Positions 48,893-61,216 of a stretch of DNA of 64,000 nucleotides are shown here, piece after piece. A program made the position numbers and the translations under genes. The notes under the pieces were generated by a model, which was given only the letters and a program-made list of their open reading frames with translations, searched no databases and had not been told where the DNA came from. Within the stretch, counting starts at the first letter, position 1, and the number at the start of each line of letters is the position of its first letter. The stretch is from Microcella indica (GTDB lineage: Bacteria; Actinomycetota; Actinomycetes; Actinomycetales; Microbacteriaceae): contig NZ_CP058670.1 in NCBI RefSeq assembly GCF_013414345.1, positions 1,798,001 to 1,862,000 on the forward strand, read 5' to 3'.

Positions 48893-50413
48893 TCAGTGCA
48901 GCATCGCGAGCGTGCGACCCGCGTCGAGCGCCGAACCGTCGGTCACGAGCTCGCCCCGGTCGATCGCGATGAGCGCCAGGTTGCGCATCGACTCGGTGCC
49001 CGGCACCCAGTACTCGTTGTGCCCGGCCGACCCGGCGAGCACCTCGTTCGTGATGACGTCGACCGACCCGAGCACGCTCATGACACGCGCGCCGTACGAC
49101 GGGGCGCCCGGGTCGGAGCCGAAGAAGGCGCTGTTCGGAATCGGATCCCACGCCGCCTCGCCCACGAACACGTCACCGCGCACGTTGAGCTCGTCGACGC
49201 TCTGCGCGGGCGAGCCGGGCGAGCCGACCATCGCGAGCGCGTCGACCGTCGTGTCGTCCTCGAGCGCCAGCAGTGCCGCCGTGGAGCCGTACGAGTGGGT
49301 CAGGAGGGAGACGAAGGGCGGGTCATCCGCCCGGAGAGTCTGCAGGCCCTCGATCGCGGCAGCGATCGCATCCCGACCCTCATAGGCCAGTTCCATGCTG
49401 CCGACGTTCATGAGACTCGGCGTCTGGTAGCCGATCCACGCGACCGTCGCGACCGTCTGCTCCTGCGTCGCCGCACCCGCCTCTGCCAGCAGGGCGAGCC
49501 ACGACGTCTGGTCGTCGTACAAGCGCGCGCCGAAGCCCGTCCAGCCCACGATGTCGCCCGCGACCGTGACGAGCATGCCCGGGATCATGTAGCTCACGTA
49601 GTCGGCCGTCTCGAGATCGCCGAGCACGACCGCGGCCTTGCCCTGCCCGTGCGTGTCGAGGTTCAGCAGCGAGCGCGGCGGGTTCGCGATGGCCGGGCCC
49701 AGAGCATCCACGACCTCGTAGAGCATCTCGAGTCGGTGCAGGTTCTGCGTGGCGACCGCGCGCCCCACCGCGGCATCGGCCTCCAGCTCCAGCTCGCGGA
49801 TCGTGGAGCGCAGCAGCGCCCGGTTCGCCTGGTTGCGCACCGCGAACGGCACGCCGTCCAGATTGCCGACGACCTCGGGGGTCGCGGCGATGAGCGAACG
49901 CTGCGCGGTGGCATCGAGGCCTGCCCACCAGCTGGTCACCTGGTGCGCCGCAGGCGGCGAACTCAGGAGTTCGTGAACCGCATGGGGATGCGTGGTCACG
50001 AAGTCGGCCGCGGCAGCCGGGGGTAGCGCCGAGAGGCCATGCAGAAGCGAAGAGCCCGAGAACGTCGCCAACTGCTCGGCCGCGAGGGGGAGCGCGGGAG
50101 CGACGACGGTCGGGGCCGACCGCTGATCCAGACTGGTGGGCAGGTCGATGGCCCGCCCAGGGGCGGGGGTCATGGGGGCGAGCGGTGCGGAGGTGAGGCT
50201 CGCGAGGGTGTGCGGTGCCGGGGAGGTGAGGCTTGCGAGAGTGTGCGGTGCCGGGGAGGTGACGGCGTGAGCGTCGGGGGTCGTGAACGCGTAGCCGGCG
50301 TGAGCGGAGGAGAAGCTCGAGGAGACGCCCGAGTTCTCGGGCAGCACGACGGGCCCGCCGACCGTCGCGACAGTCAGCGAGGCAATAAGTACAGCCGTCG
50401 CATCGAAGAGCAC
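48893..50413 (-). CDS. Secreted or anchored alpha/beta hydrolase, DUF1023-like
   Basis: A 506-residue protein. After an N-terminal hydrophobic segment (ATAVLIASLTVATVGGPVVL) comes a Pro/Ser/Ala-rich linker containing two copies of an 11-residue repeat (SPAPHTLASLT). The rest is the DUF1023 domain: GKAAVVLGDLETADYVSYMI, the nucleophile motif LLTHSYGSTAAL, and the His in SAGHNEYWVPG. DUF1023 enzymes are actinobacterial hydrolases of unknown substrate. GTG 50413 with a GAGGGGAT site is chosen; a longer frame exists. Confidence 0.78.
   Translation of the reverse strand: MLFDATAVLIASLTVATVGGPVVLPENSGVSSSFSSAHAGYAFTTPDAHAVTSPAPHTLASLTSPAPHTLASLTSAPLAPMTPAPGRAIDLPTSLDQRSAPTVVAPALPLAAEQLATFSGSSLLHGLSALPPAAAADFVTTHPHAVHELLSSPPAAHQVTSWWAGLDATAQRSLIAATPEVVGNLDGVPFAVRNQANRALLRSTIRELELEADAAVGRAVATQNLHRLEMLYEVVDALGPAIANPPRSLLNLDTHGQGKAAVVLGDLETADYVSYMIPGMLVTVAGDIVGWTGFGARLYDDQTSWLALLAEAGAATQEQTVATVAWIGYQTPSLMNVGSMELAYEGRDAIAAAIEGLQTLRADDPPFVSLLTHSYGSTAALLALEDDTTVDALAMVGSPGSPAQSVDELNVRGDVFVGEAAWDPIPNSAFFGSDPGAPSYGARVMSVLGSVDVITNEVLAGSAGHNEYWVPGTESMRNLALIAIDRGELVTDGSALDAGRTLAMLH
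50190..50262 (+). repeat. 33-bp tandem repeat within the DUF1023 gene
   Basis: Two copies (50190-50222 and 50223-50255, differing at two bases) and the first few bases of a third. They are in frame and encode SPAPHTLASLT twice in the linker of the hydrolase. Such arrays vary in copy number by slippage. Confidence 0.75.
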
Positions 50414-50574
50414 TGCGATCCCCTCGCGCGCTGCCAGACCCCTTGTCCCCGAGACACGGGTAGACAGCGCGGTTTCATGGTAGGGGAAAAGTGACCCCAA
50501 CGGGGGGTATCGCCGCAAAAACCTTCATCATTCACGGAGTCGTTACACGGACGACATCAAGAGTCTGCCGCGCG

Positions 50575-52941
<2,367 letters not shown>

Positions 52942-53040
52942 CTAGAAGCGCACGCTGACATCACGCGCCGCGACGGCTCGCACAGCATTCCGCCGCACCT
53001 TCCACAACTTCGGAGTGGAAGGCGCGCGATGCGCGCTCGC

Positions 53041-54321
53041 TCAGGACGCGGTGGCCGGCACGGCGTCGCTCGGCGAATCCGAGTGCGCATCGGCACTGAC
53101 CGTGCGATCGATAGTGCACTGGCCGAGCACGCGCGTGCCGACGTAGATCACTGCGGTCTGGCCCGGGGCGACGCCGTGCAGCGGCTCCTCCACGGTGACG
53201 ACGAGCTCGAGCGTGCCCGCGCCCGGGAGCCCGGAGGGTGAGCCGGCGTCGTCCGCGTCGGCGTCGTCCGCATCGGCGTCGGCGCCCGGCGCTGCGCCCG
53301 CACTCGGCACCACGCGAGCCCGCGCCGGCACCGGGTCGGCGTGCGCGCGCACCTGCACCTCGCACGCGAACTCGGCCACGGCATCCGGTGCGGCGGGATG
53401 GGCGCCGGGCTCGGCGACGGCGATACCGGAGGCGACCGGGTCGAGCCCCGCCCACGTGAAGCGCGCGCCGGCGAGCTCGCGCACCGCGAGCGCCTCGCGC
53501 GGGCCGACGACGACCTCGTTCGAGCGCGGGCGCACTTCGAGCACGAAGCGGGGGCGGCCGTCGGGTGCGGGCACGCCCAGGTTGAGCCCGCGCCGCTGGC
53601 CGACCGTGAAGCTCGTCGCCCCGTCATGCGAGCCGACCTGCGCACCGTCGCGGTCGACGATCGCGCCCGCCTCCGGCTCAATGCGGTCGGCGAGCCAGCC
53701 GCGGGTATCACCGTCGGGGATGAAGCAGATGTCGTGGCTGTCGGGCTTCTGCGCGACGGTGAGCCCGCGTGCGGATGCCTCCGCCCGTACGGCGGCCTTG
53801 TTCGGCGTGCGCCCGAGCGGGAACATCGCGTGCGCCAACTGCTCGGAAGTCAGCACGCCGAGCACGTACGACTGGTCCTTCGCCTCGTCGGAGGCGCGGT
53901 GCAGCTCACGGTGCCCGGAGTCGTCGGTCAGGATGTGCGCGTAGTGCCCGGTCGCGACGGCGTCGAAGCCGAGGGCGAGAGCCTTCTCGAGCACGGCCGC
54001 GAACTTGATGCGCTCGTTGCAGCGCATGCACGGGTTGGGCGTGCGGCCGGCCGCGTACTCGGCGATGAAGTCGTCGATGACGTCGTCGCGGAACCGCTCG
54101 CTGAAATCCCACACATAGAACGGGATGCCCAGCCTCTCGGCCGCGCGACGAGCATCCAGTGAGTCTTCGATCGTGCAGCAGCCGCGCGCACCCGAGCGCA
54201 GGGTGCCCGGCATGCGGCTCAGCGCGAGGTGCACGCCCACGACGTCGTGGCCCGCGTCGACCGCGCGCGCGGCAGCCACGGCGCTGTCGACGCCGCCGCT
54301 CATCGCCGCGAGAACCTTCAC
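53041..54321 (-). CDS. mnmA: tRNA-specific 2-thiouridylase
   Basis: A 426-residue MnmA that thiolates U34 in Lys, Glu and Gln tRNAs. The ATP loop is [14 protein letters not shown]. Catalytic cysteines are Cys98 in [12 protein letters not shown] and Cys199 in [10 protein letters not shown]. The C-terminal domain carries an acidic insertion [14 protein letters not shown] before the final beta-barrel strands. GTG 54321 is chosen; a GGAGG site is very close. The cysteine desulfurase gene upstream supplies sulfur in this pathway. Confidence 0.95.
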   Translation of the reverse strand: MKVLAAMSGGVDSAVAAARAVDAGHDVVGVHLALSRMPGTLRSGARGCCTIEDSLDARRAAERLGIPFYVWDFSERFRDDVIDDFIAEYAAGRTPNPCMRCNERIKFAAVLEKALALGFDAVATGHYAHILTDDSGHRELHRASDEAKDQSYVLGVLTSEQLAHAMFPLGRTPNKAAVRAEASARGLTVAQKPDSHDICFIPDGDTRGWLADRIEPEAGAIVDRDGAQVGSHDGATSFTVGQRRGLNLGVPAPDGRPRFVLEVRPRSNEVVVGPREALAVRELAGARFTWAGLDPVASGIAVAEPGAHPAAPDAVAEFACEVQVRAHADPVPARARVVPSAGAAPGADADADDADADDAGSPSGLPGAGTLELVVTVEEPLHGVAPGQTAVIYVGTRVLGQCTIDRTVSADAHSDSPSDAVPATAS

Positions 54322-54462
54322 CCCTCCAGGGTACGCGGGGTTGCGGCCCACCCGCCCGCATTGGTGGCACCGAATGAAGGCGGTCGGGCGTTCACCGTCG
54401 GCGTGTCGCCCGCAAAGTGCCGACATAATCGGGGCGAGGGCAGGGGGTTGCGGGGCGGGCGG

Positions 54463-55656
54463 CTAGCGACCGAGGCGGGGCTGCCGCGCCGCGAGCCCCG
54501 CGCCGACGGCCTGACGGGCGGCGTGAGCGAGAGCATCCAGGAACGCGTCGATCTCGTCGGCCGTCGTCGCAGGCCCGAGCGACACGCGCAGCGAGCCGCG
54601 CGCCTCGGTCGGCGACACCCCCATCGCGAGGAGCACATGCGAGGGCTCGGGCACTCCGGCCTGGCACGCCGACCCGGTCGAGACGGCGAAGCCGGCCTGG
54701 TCGAGCAGGAACAGCAGCGAGTCGCCCTCGGCGCCGGGCACGCGCACGTGCAGCGTGCCGGGCAGGGAGTCGGCGAGATCGGTCGACAGGCGCACCTCCG
54801 GCACGCGATCACGGATGCCCGCCGCAAGCCGATCACGCAGCCCCCGCTTGCGGTCGGCGCGGTCTGCAAGCGCGGCGCAGGCGTCTTCGGCGGCGGCGGC
54901 GAACCCGGCCGCCCCCGCGGCATCCATCGTGCCGGAGCGCCCGCGCTGCTGCGCCCCGCCGTGGAGGAGCGGCTCGACCTCTGTGCCGCGCCGCAGGACG
55001 AGCGCGCCGACGCCGACGGGCCCGCCGACCTTGTGGGCAGAGATCGAGACGGCGCTCACACCCGCGGGCAGGGGGTCGAGCGGTACCTGGCCGTAGGCGG
55101 CGATCGCGTCGACGTGCACGGGCACGCCGGCGGCCGCCGCGAGCGCCGCCGCCTCGGCGACGGGCTGCAGCGTGCCGACCTCGTTGTTGGCCCACAGCAT
55201 CGTGAGCAGGGCTGCGCCGTCAGAGGAGACGGAGCGAGGGGTGAGGGCCTCCTCGAGCGCGTCGAGCCGCAGCCGGCCGTTCGCGTCGACGGGCAGCCAC
55301 TCGACGCTCGCACCCTCGTGATCGACGAGCCACTGCACCGCATCGAGGGTCGCGTGGTGCTCCGCCGCGGGGGCGAGGATGCGCGTGCCGAGACCCGCGG
55401 CTCGCCGCGACCAGTACAGCCCCTTGATGGCGAGGTTGACCGCCTCGGTGCCCCCGCCCGTGAGGGTGACCTCGATCGGGTCGACGCCGATCGTCGCGGC
55501 GATGCGGGCGCGCGAGGAATCGAGTAGGGCGCGCGCCGACTGGCCGGCCGAGTGGATCGACGACGGGTTGCCGACGACGGCGAGCGCCTCCACATACCGC
55601 TCCCGCACGGCGAGCGGCATGGGCGAGGTCGCCGCGTGGTCCAGGTAGATGGTCAT
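54463..55656 (-). CDS. Cysteine desulfurase (NifS/IscS-like)
   Basis: A 397-residue pyridoxal-phosphate enzyme that takes sulfur from cysteine. The start is IYLDHAATSPMP, the PLP lysine is Lys209 in SISAHKVGGPVG, and the sulfur-carrying Cys331 is in GSACQAGVPEPSHVL. HHATL near residue 100 is the stacking histidine. It lies upstream of mnmA on the same strand and divergent from glgX by 19 bp, so it likely feeds tRNA thiolation and iron-sulfur assembly. ATG 55656. The class (iscS, nifS or dndA-like) is not clear-cut. Confidence 0.93.
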   Translation of the reverse strand: MTIYLDHAATSPMPLAVRERYVEALAVVGNPSSIHSAGQSARALLDSSRARIAATIGVDPIEVTLTGGGTEAVNLAIKGLYWSRRAAGLGTRILAPAAEHHATLDAVQWLVDHEGASVEWLPVDANGRLRLDALEEALTPRSVSSDGAALLTMLWANNEVGTLQPVAEAAALAAAAGVPVHVDAIAAYGQVPLDPLPAGVSAVSISAHKVGGPVGVGALVLRRGTEVEPLLHGGAQQRGRSGTMDAAGAAGFAAAAEDACAALADRADRKRGLRDRLAAGIRDRVPEVRLSTDLADSLPGTLHVRVPGAEGDSLLFLLDQAGFAVSTGSACQAGVPEPSHVLLAMGVSPTEARGSLRVSLGPATTADEIDAFLDALAHAARQAVGAGLAARQPRLGR

Positions 55657-55675
55657 CGGCTTTACCCTAAGACCC

Positions 55676-57733
55676 ATGCCCTCTACCGCCTCCTTGTCGC
55701 GCCTCGGCGTGCTGCAGACGCCGCAGGGCGGCGAGCTGCGCGTGTGGAGCGCGCACGCCTCGCGCCTGACCGTGGAGGTGTTCGACCACGACGACGCCGA
55801 TCGGGTGATCGCCGAGCACGACCTGCACCGCATGCGCACGGGAACCTGGCACGTGACGACGCGCGACCTCTCCCCCGGCGCGCTCTACGCGCTGCGCATC
55901 GACGGGCCGGCGGGGGCCGGGCACGCCTTCGACGGCGAGCGCCGCCTGCTCGACCCGTACGCGCGCGGCCTCGAGCGCAGCCCGCGCGGCGAGTGGCGAG
56001 CCCGGGTGCTCGGGGACGCGTTCGACTGGGGCGGCGTGCGCAAGCCGCGCATCCCGGGCGACCGGCGGGTCATCTACGAAGCGCACGTCAAGGGCCTCAC
56101 GAAGCTCGCACCCGATCTGCCCGACGAGCTGCGCGGCACCTATGCGGGGCTCGCCCACCCGAGCACGATCGCGTACCTCAAAGACCTCGGCGTCACGACG
56201 ATCGAGCTGCTGCCGATCCACCAGTTCGTGAGCGAGCAGCGGCTGCAGGCTCTCGGGCTCACCAACTACTGGGGCTACAACACGCTGAACTTCTTCGCAC
56301 CGCACGCCGCCTACGCGACCCGCCGCGCCCAGCAGGGCGGGCCCGAGGCGGTGCTGCGCGAGGTCAAGGGCATGGTGCGCCTGCTGCACGAGGCGGGCCT
56401 CGAGGTCATGCTCGACGTCGTCTACAACCACACGGCGGAGGAGGGCCTCGACGGGCCCACGTCGAGCTTCCGCGGCATCGACAACGCGAGCTACTACCGG
56501 CACGTCGGCGGGGACGGCGGCGGCGAGTACCTCGACGTCACCGGCTGCGGAAACACGCTCGACGCCTCGCGGCCCGTCGTGCAGCGGCTCATCCTCGACT
56601 CGCTGCGCTACTGGGCGCGCGAGGTGCAGATCGACGGGTTCCGCTTCGACCTCATGGCCACGCTCGGGCGCGACGCGGGGGCGAGCTTCGACCCCGAGCA
56701 TCCTCTCTTGCGGGCGATCCTCGACGATGCCTCGCTGCAGGACACGACGATGGTCGCCGAGCCCTGGGACGTCGGCATGGGCGGCTGGCAGGTCGGCAAC
56801 TTCCCCGACGGGTACGGCGAGTGGAACGACGGCTACCGCGACCGCGCGCGGCACTTCTGGCTGACCGACATCGCGTCGGCGCGGGAGCACGGGCACGCTC
56901 CCGACGGCATCGGCTCGCTCGCCCGCCGCATCACCGGCAGTGCGCACGTCTTCGCCGCCGAGCGCGGGCCGCTCGCGAGCGTCAACTTCGTGACCGCCCA
57001 CGACGGCTTCACGCTCGCCGACCTCGTGAGCCACAACCACAAGCACAACCTCGCCAATGCGGAGGAGAACCGCGACGGGAACGACCACAACCGCTCCTAC
57101 AACTTCGGAGTGGAAGGCCCCACCGACGAGACCGGCATCACGACCGCGCGGCGCAAGGCCATGCGCAACCTGCTCGGCACCCTGCTGCTCAGCGCCGGCA
57201 CGCCCATGATCACCGCGGGCGACGAGGTCGGCCGCAGCCAGCGCGGCAACAATAACGCCTACTGCCACGACAGCGAGCTCACGTGGCTCGACTGGGCGCA
57301 CGAGGGCTGGCAGCAGGACCTGCGCCGCGTCGTCGCGCGGCTCACGCAGCTGCGCCGCGAGAACCCCGCGCTGCGGCCCAGCCGCTACGGCCGCTGGGGC
57401 GAGACCGTGCCGAGCGCCACCCAGATGGACTGGTACAACAAGGAGGGCGCCTCCATGACGATGGAGGACTGGGACTCCCCCGCTGAGCGCACCCTGCAGT
57501 ACCTGGCCGCGTCGACGCCAGAACGCGAGGAGTTCAACCGCATCCTGCTCGTCGTGCACGGCCTCGAAGACCCCGTGCACGTGACCCTGCCCGAGCACGA
57601 GGGCGTCGCCGGTTACTCCCTGCTGTGGGACAGCGCTCACGACGACATCAGCGAGCTCGACAGCGAGCACACCCCAGGCACCGCGCTCGAGGTGGGCCCG
57701 ACGTCGATGCTGCTGTTCCGGGCGCACGACTGA
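55676..57733 (+). CDS. glgX: Glycogen debranching enzyme GlgX
   Basis: A 685-residue isoamylase-type glycoside hydrolase family 13 enzyme. The N-terminal carbohydrate-binding domain (VWSAHASRLTVEVFD) leads into the (beta/alpha)8 barrel: VIYEAHVKGLTKLA, LDVVYNHTAEEG, GFRFDLMATLG (nucleophile Asp325), TMVAEPWDVG (Glu362) and NFVTAHDGFTLADL (Asp443). GlgX debranches limit dextrins during glycogen breakdown. ATG 55676. It is followed by YbaK-like gene on the same strand, 26 bp away. Confidence 0.95.
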   Translation: MPSTASLSRLGVLQTPQGGELRVWSAHASRLTVEVFDHDDADRVIAEHDLHRMRTGTWHVTTRDLSPGALYALRIDGPAGAGHAFDGERRLLDPYARGLERSPRGEWRARVLGDAFDWGGVRKPRIPGDRRVIYEAHVKGLTKLAPDLPDELRGTYAGLAHPSTIAYLKDLGVTTIELLPIHQFVSEQRLQALGLTNYWGYNTLNFFAPHAAYATRRAQQGGPEAVLREVKGMVRLLHEAGLEVMLDVVYNHTAEEGLDGPTSSFRGIDNASYYRHVGGDGGGEYLDVTGCGNTLDASRPVVQRLILDSLRYWAREVQIDGFRFDLMATLGRDAGASFDPEHPLLRAILDDASLQDTTMVAEPWDVGMGGWQVGNFPDGYGEWNDGYRDRARHFWLTDIASAREHGHAPDGIGSLARRITGSAHVFAAERGPLASVNFVTAHDGFTLADLVSHNHKHNLANAEENRDGNDHNRSYNFGVEGPTDETGITTARRKAMRNLLGTLLLSAGTPMITAGDEVGRSQRGNNNAYCHDSELTWLDWAHEGWQQDLRRVVARLTQLRRENPALRPSRYGRWGETVPSATQMDWYNKEGASMTMEDWDSPAERTLQYLAASTPEREEFNRILLVVHGLEDPVHVTLPEHEGVAGYSLLWDSAHDDISELDSEHTPGTALEVGPTSMLLFRAHD

Positions 57734-57759
57734 CCGCGCGAGCGACCGGAGCACCGAGC

Positions 57760-58263
57760 ATGGCGAAGAAGACGCGGGCGGGATCGCAGGCCGGCCCCGG
57801 TACTCCCGCGACGGTCGCGCTCACGGCGGCGGGCATCCCGTACACCGCGCACAGCTACGCGCACGACCCGTCGACAGCGAACTACGGGCTCGAGGCGGCA
57901 GCGGCGCTCGGGGTCGACCCTGATCGCGTGTTCAAGACGCTCCTCGCCGTCGCCGACGGTCGCCTCGTCGTCGGCATCGTGCCGGTATCGCGGATGCTCC
58001 ACCTCGGGTCCCTCGCCGCCGCCGCGGGCGCCAAACGCGCCCTGATGGCCGAGCCGGCTCTCGCCGAGCGCAAGACCGGATACGTCGTCGGCGGAATCTC
58101 ACCGCTCGGGCAGCGCACCGCGAGCCCGACCTTCCTCGACGAGTCCGCGACGGGTTGGCCGACGGTCTTCGTCTCCGGCGGGCGTCGAGGCGTCGACCTC
58201 GAACTCGCGCCCGACGACCTGCTGCGCCTCACCGGCGGGCGGCTCGCCCCGCTCGCCCGCTGA
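57760..58263 (+). CDS. YbaK/EbsC family Cys-tRNA(Pro) deacylase
   Basis: A 167-residue aminoacyl-tRNA editing protein. Features: AGIPYTAHSYAHDP near the start, NYGLEAAAALGVDPDRVFKT, and the C-terminal VGGISPLGQRTASPTFLDES with the GGISPLGQ block of the active site. The family hydrolyses Cys wrongly attached to tRNA(Pro). ATG 57760 overlaps neither neighbour; 26 bp after glgX. Convergent with the oligopeptide ABC operon 9 bp away. Confidence 0.92.
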   Translation: MAKKTRAGSQAGPGTPATVALTAAGIPYTAHSYAHDPSTANYGLEAAAALGVDPDRVFKTLLAVADGRLVVGIVPVSRMLHLGSLAAAAGAKRALMAEPALAERKTGYVVGGISPLGQRTASPTFLDESATGWPTVFVSGGRRGVDLELAPDDLLRLTGGRLAPLAR

Positions 58264-58272
58264 GCGCGCGAC

Positions 58273-59307
58273 TCAGAGGGTCGTCGCCGCGCCGACGCGG
58301 ATGCAGTGCACCTCGTGGCCGGGGGCCACGGGGAGGGGCGGCGGCACCACCTCGCCGCACTGGTCGATCGCGAGAGGGCACCGCGTGCGGAACACGCAGC
58401 CGCTCGGCGGGTTGAGCGGCGAGGGTACGTCCCCCGAGAGGATCACCCGCTCGCGCCCCGACTCCGCGAGAGGATCGGCGGGAGGGATGGCGGAGAGCAG
58501 CGCCTGGGTGTACGGATGGCCTGCACCCGCGCCGTCGACGCCCTCGCCGTCCTTCGGGAAGAGCGCGTCGCGATCGGCGAGCTCCATGACGCGGCCGAGG
58601 TACAGCACCATGACGCGCGAACTCATGTGCTCGACGACGGCGAGATCGTGGGCGATGAACAGGTAGGCGAGGTTGTGCTCGCGCTGGAGCCGCTGCAGGA
58701 GGTTGAGGATCTGCGCCTGCACGGAGACGTCGAGCGAGGCCGTCGCCTCGTCGAGGATGATGAGCTCGGGATCGCTCGCAAGAGCGCGCGCGATGCACAC
58801 GCGCTGCCGCTGCCCACCCGAGAGGTGCCGCGGGTACCGGTCGGCGAAGCGTGCATCGAGGCCGACGAGTTCGAGAAGCTCGAGCACGCGCTCGCGGCGG
58901 CGACCGCGGTGCAGACCGTGCACGTCGAGGGGCTCGCGCACGCTCTCCGCGATGGTCCGCCGCGGGTTGAGGGAGGCCATCGGGTCCTGGTGGACCATGG
59001 CGATGCGGCGGCGCAGCGCCGTGAGCGCCGCGCCGCGCGCCGCGGAGAGGCTCTCGCCGTCGAGCGTGATGCTACCGCTCGACGACTCGACGAGGCGCAT
59101 GACGGCGCCCGCGATGGTCGACTTGCCGCTGCCGGATTCGCCGACGAGCCCGAGCGTCTCGCCCGGGGCGATCGTGAAGCTCACCGAATCGACGGCGCGC
59201 ACCTCGGCGTGCCGGGTTCGCAGGGTGCGCCGCTCACCCGCGACGGCCGGCACGGGGACGCGAAAGACGACGGAGAGCGAATCCACGTCGAGGAGCGGGC
59301 GCGTCAT
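58273..59307 (-). CDS. Dipeptide/oligopeptide-type ABC transporter ATPase (second)
   Basis: A 344-residue ATPase of the OppF/DppF class. Walker A is GLVGESGSGKSTIAGAVM, the Q-loop MVHQDPMASLNPRRT, signature LSGGQRQRVCIARALA, Walker B ELIILDEATASLDVSVQ and H-loop LFIAHDLAVVEHM. The C-terminal oligopeptide motif HPYTQALLSAIPPADP and GCVFRTRCPLAIDQC (four-Cys iron-sulfur-like site) are present. ATG 59307 overlaps the stop of the first ATPase (ATGA). Import of small peptides or nickel-like ligands. Confidence 0.93.
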   Translation of the reverse strand: MTRPLLDVDSLSVVFRVPVPAVAGERRTLRTRHAEVRAVDSVSFTIAPGETLGLVGESGSGKSTIAGAVMRLVESSSGSITLDGESLSAARGAALTALRRRIAMVHQDPMASLNPRRTIAESVREPLDVHGLHRGRRRERVLELLELVGLDARFADRYPRHLSGGQRQRVCIARALASDPELIILDEATASLDVSVQAQILNLLQRLQREHNLAYLFIAHDLAVVEHMSSRVMVLYLGRVMELADRDALFPKDGEGVDGAGAGHPYTQALLSAIPPADPLAESGRERVILSGDVPSPLNPPSGCVFRTRCPLAIDQCGEVVPPPLPVAPGHEVHCIRVGAATTL

Positions 59308-60308
59308 GATGCCCTCACCGCCCCCGCGGGAGCCTGCGCGCAGAACGATCGCGCCAGATGCCCCTCGGCTGCGCCGGAGACAGCGGCGAGCGGCGGCCGC
59401 TCGGTGGCGCAGCGCACGTCCGCCCGTACCGTGCAGCGGTCGTAGAACACGCATCCGGGCGGAAGGTGCCGCGGGTCGGGCGGCGACCCGGGAATCATCG
59501 CGAGCTCTTCCCCGCGGTCGCCAATGCGCGGGCGCGAGGCGAGGAGTCCCGCCGTGTACGGGTGACGATGATCGGCGAAGATGTCGCGCACCGTGCCGGT
59601 CTCAACCACCTGCCCGCCGTAGAGCACGACGATGCGGTCGGCGATGCCGCCGACGACGCCGAGGTCGTGGCTGATCCAGACGACGGCCGTGCCCGAGCGC
59701 TCCTGCATGTCGGCGACGACGTCGATGATCTGGGCCTGGATGGTCACGTCGAGGGCCGTCGTCGGCTCGTCGGCGATGAGCACCTCGGGCTCGCACGAGA
59801 GGGCGATGGCGATCATGACCCGCTGGCGCATGCCGCCGGAGAGCTGGTGGGGGTAGGAGCGCACGCGACGCCCAGGGTCGGGAACGCCGACGAGCTCGAG
59901 CAGTTCGACGGCGCGCCGCGCCGCCGCGCGGCGGGTCATCCCGAGGTGCTCTTCGAGGCCCTCCGTGATCTGCCGCTCGACGGTCAGCAGGGGGTTGAGC
60001 GACGTCGCCGGATCCTGGAAGACGTAGCCGATGCGCGGCCCGCGGAGGCGGCGCAGGCGCTCGGCCGACAGCGCCAGCAGGTTGTCGAACGGCGCATCGC
60101 CGCCGAGCCAGGAGCGTCCGCTGAGCCGCATCGCGGCGGAGGCGGGGAGCAGCCCCGTGGCGGCGAGCACCGTCATGCTCTTGCCCGAGCCGGACTCCCC
60201 GACCACGCCGAGCGTCTCGCCGCGCTCGACGGACCACGTCACATCATCGAGGATCTGGGCCGCCCCGAACCGCAGGCCGAGCGAGTCGACGCCGAACACT
60301 CCGGTCAC
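59304..60308 (-). CDS. Dipeptide/oligopeptide-type ABC transporter ATPase (first)
   Basis: A 334-residue ATPase of the OppD/DppD class. Walker A GVVGESGSGKSMTVLAATGL, Q-loop YVFQDPATSLNP, signature LSGGMRQRVMIAIALS, Walker B VLIADEPTTALDVTIQAQII and H-loop WISHDLGVVGG. The tail has HPYTAGLLASRP and GCVFYDRCTVRADVRC. GTG 60308 overlaps the permease stop (GTGA) with a GGAGG site upstream. It forms a heterodimer with the second ATPase. Confidence 0.93.
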   Translation of the reverse strand: MTGVFGVDSLGLRFGAAQILDDVTWSVERGETLGVVGESGSGKSMTVLAATGLLPASAAMRLSGRSWLGGDAPFDNLLALSAERLRRLRGPRIGYVFQDPATSLNPLLTVERQITEGLEEHLGMTRRAAARRAVELLELVGVPDPGRRVRSYPHQLSGGMRQRVMIAIALSCEPEVLIADEPTTALDVTIQAQIIDVVADMQERSGTAVVWISHDLGVVGGIADRIVVLYGGQVVETGTVRDIFADHRHPYTAGLLASRPRIGDRGEELAMIPGSPPDPRHLPPGCVFYDRCTVRADVRCATERPPLAAVSGAAEGHLARSFCAQAPAGAVRAS

Positions 60309-61216
60309 GGGCGCACCTCCCGTCGTGAGGGGTCGAGCACATCGCGCAGGGTGTCCCCGAGCAGGTTGAAGGCGAGGACGGTCACGAAGACGGCGAGGCC
60401 GGGGAAGACTGCCATCCACCACGCCTGGTCGAGGTAGCCGCGCGCGTCGAACAGCATGCGGCCCCACGAGGGGTTCGGCGGCTGGACGCCGAGACCGAGG
60501 AAGGAGAGCGCCGCTTCGGAGAGGATCGCGAACGCGAGCGAGAGAGACGTCTGCACGATGAGCGGTGCGGCGACGTTCGGCAGGATGTGGCGGAGGATGA
60601 TCCACCGGGAGCCCGCGCCCATGCCCTGGGCCGCGCGCACGAACGGCTCCTCGCGCACCGAAAGCGTCGAGGCCCGAGCGACACGGGCGAAGATCGGCAC
60701 GTAGACGACTCCGATCGCGATCATGGCCGTCGTGAGGCCCGGCCCGAGGATCGCGACGATCGCGAGGGCGAGGAGCAGGACGGGAAAAGCGAACATGACG
60801 TCGACGATGCGCATGACGATCGTGTCGATCCAGCCGCCGAAGTATCCTGCGATGAGACCGAGGAGCACGCCCGCCGCGAAGGCGATCGACACGGAGACGA
60901 CGCTCACCTGCACCGAGACGCCCGCCGCGAGAACGACGCGGCTGTAGATGTCGCGCCCGAGATCGTCGGTGCCGAAGACGTGGGCCCAGGAGGGCGCCTG
61001 TAGCGCGCGGCCGAGGTCGATGTCGTTCGCTGCGTAGGGCACGATCCACGGCCCGGCCGCGGCGGCGAGGACGACGAGCAGCAGCACGACGGCGCTCGCG
61101 AGGGCGACGGGGCGTCGCGCGATGTCGCCGAGGCTCTGCCGCCAGCCGCTCGCGGGCGCAGGTGGAGGGGCGCCTCCCTCGGGGACGGCGGGCCGGAGCG
61201 GGGCGGCGTTCGTCAT
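60305..61216 (-). CDS. Dipeptide/oligopeptide-type ABC permease (DppC/OppC-like)
   Basis: A 303-residue permease: an N-terminal cytoplasmic tail with Pro/Gly, then six spans. Family landmarks are HVFGTDDLGRDIYSRVVLA, the EAA loop EEPFVRAAQGMGAGSRWIIL, and LSEAALSFLGLGVQPPNPSWG. DppC-type subunits pair with DppB. ATG 61216 overlaps the DppB-like stop (ATGA). The substrate is not deducible. Confidence 0.93.
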   Translation of the reverse strand: MTNAAPLRPAVPEGGAPPPAPASGWRQSLGDIARRPVALASAVVLLLVVLAAAAGPWIVPYAANDIDLGRALQAPSWAHVFGTDDLGRDIYSRVVLAAGVSVQVSVVSVSIAFAAGVLLGLIAGYFGGWIDTIVMRIVDVMFAFPVLLLALAIVAILGPGLTTAMIAIGVVYVPIFARVARASTLSVREEPFVRAAQGMGAGSRWIILRHILPNVAAPLIVQTSLSLAFAILSEAALSFLGLGVQPPNPSWGRMLFDARGYLDQAWWMAVFPGLAVFVTVLAFNLLGDTLRDVLDPSRREVRP

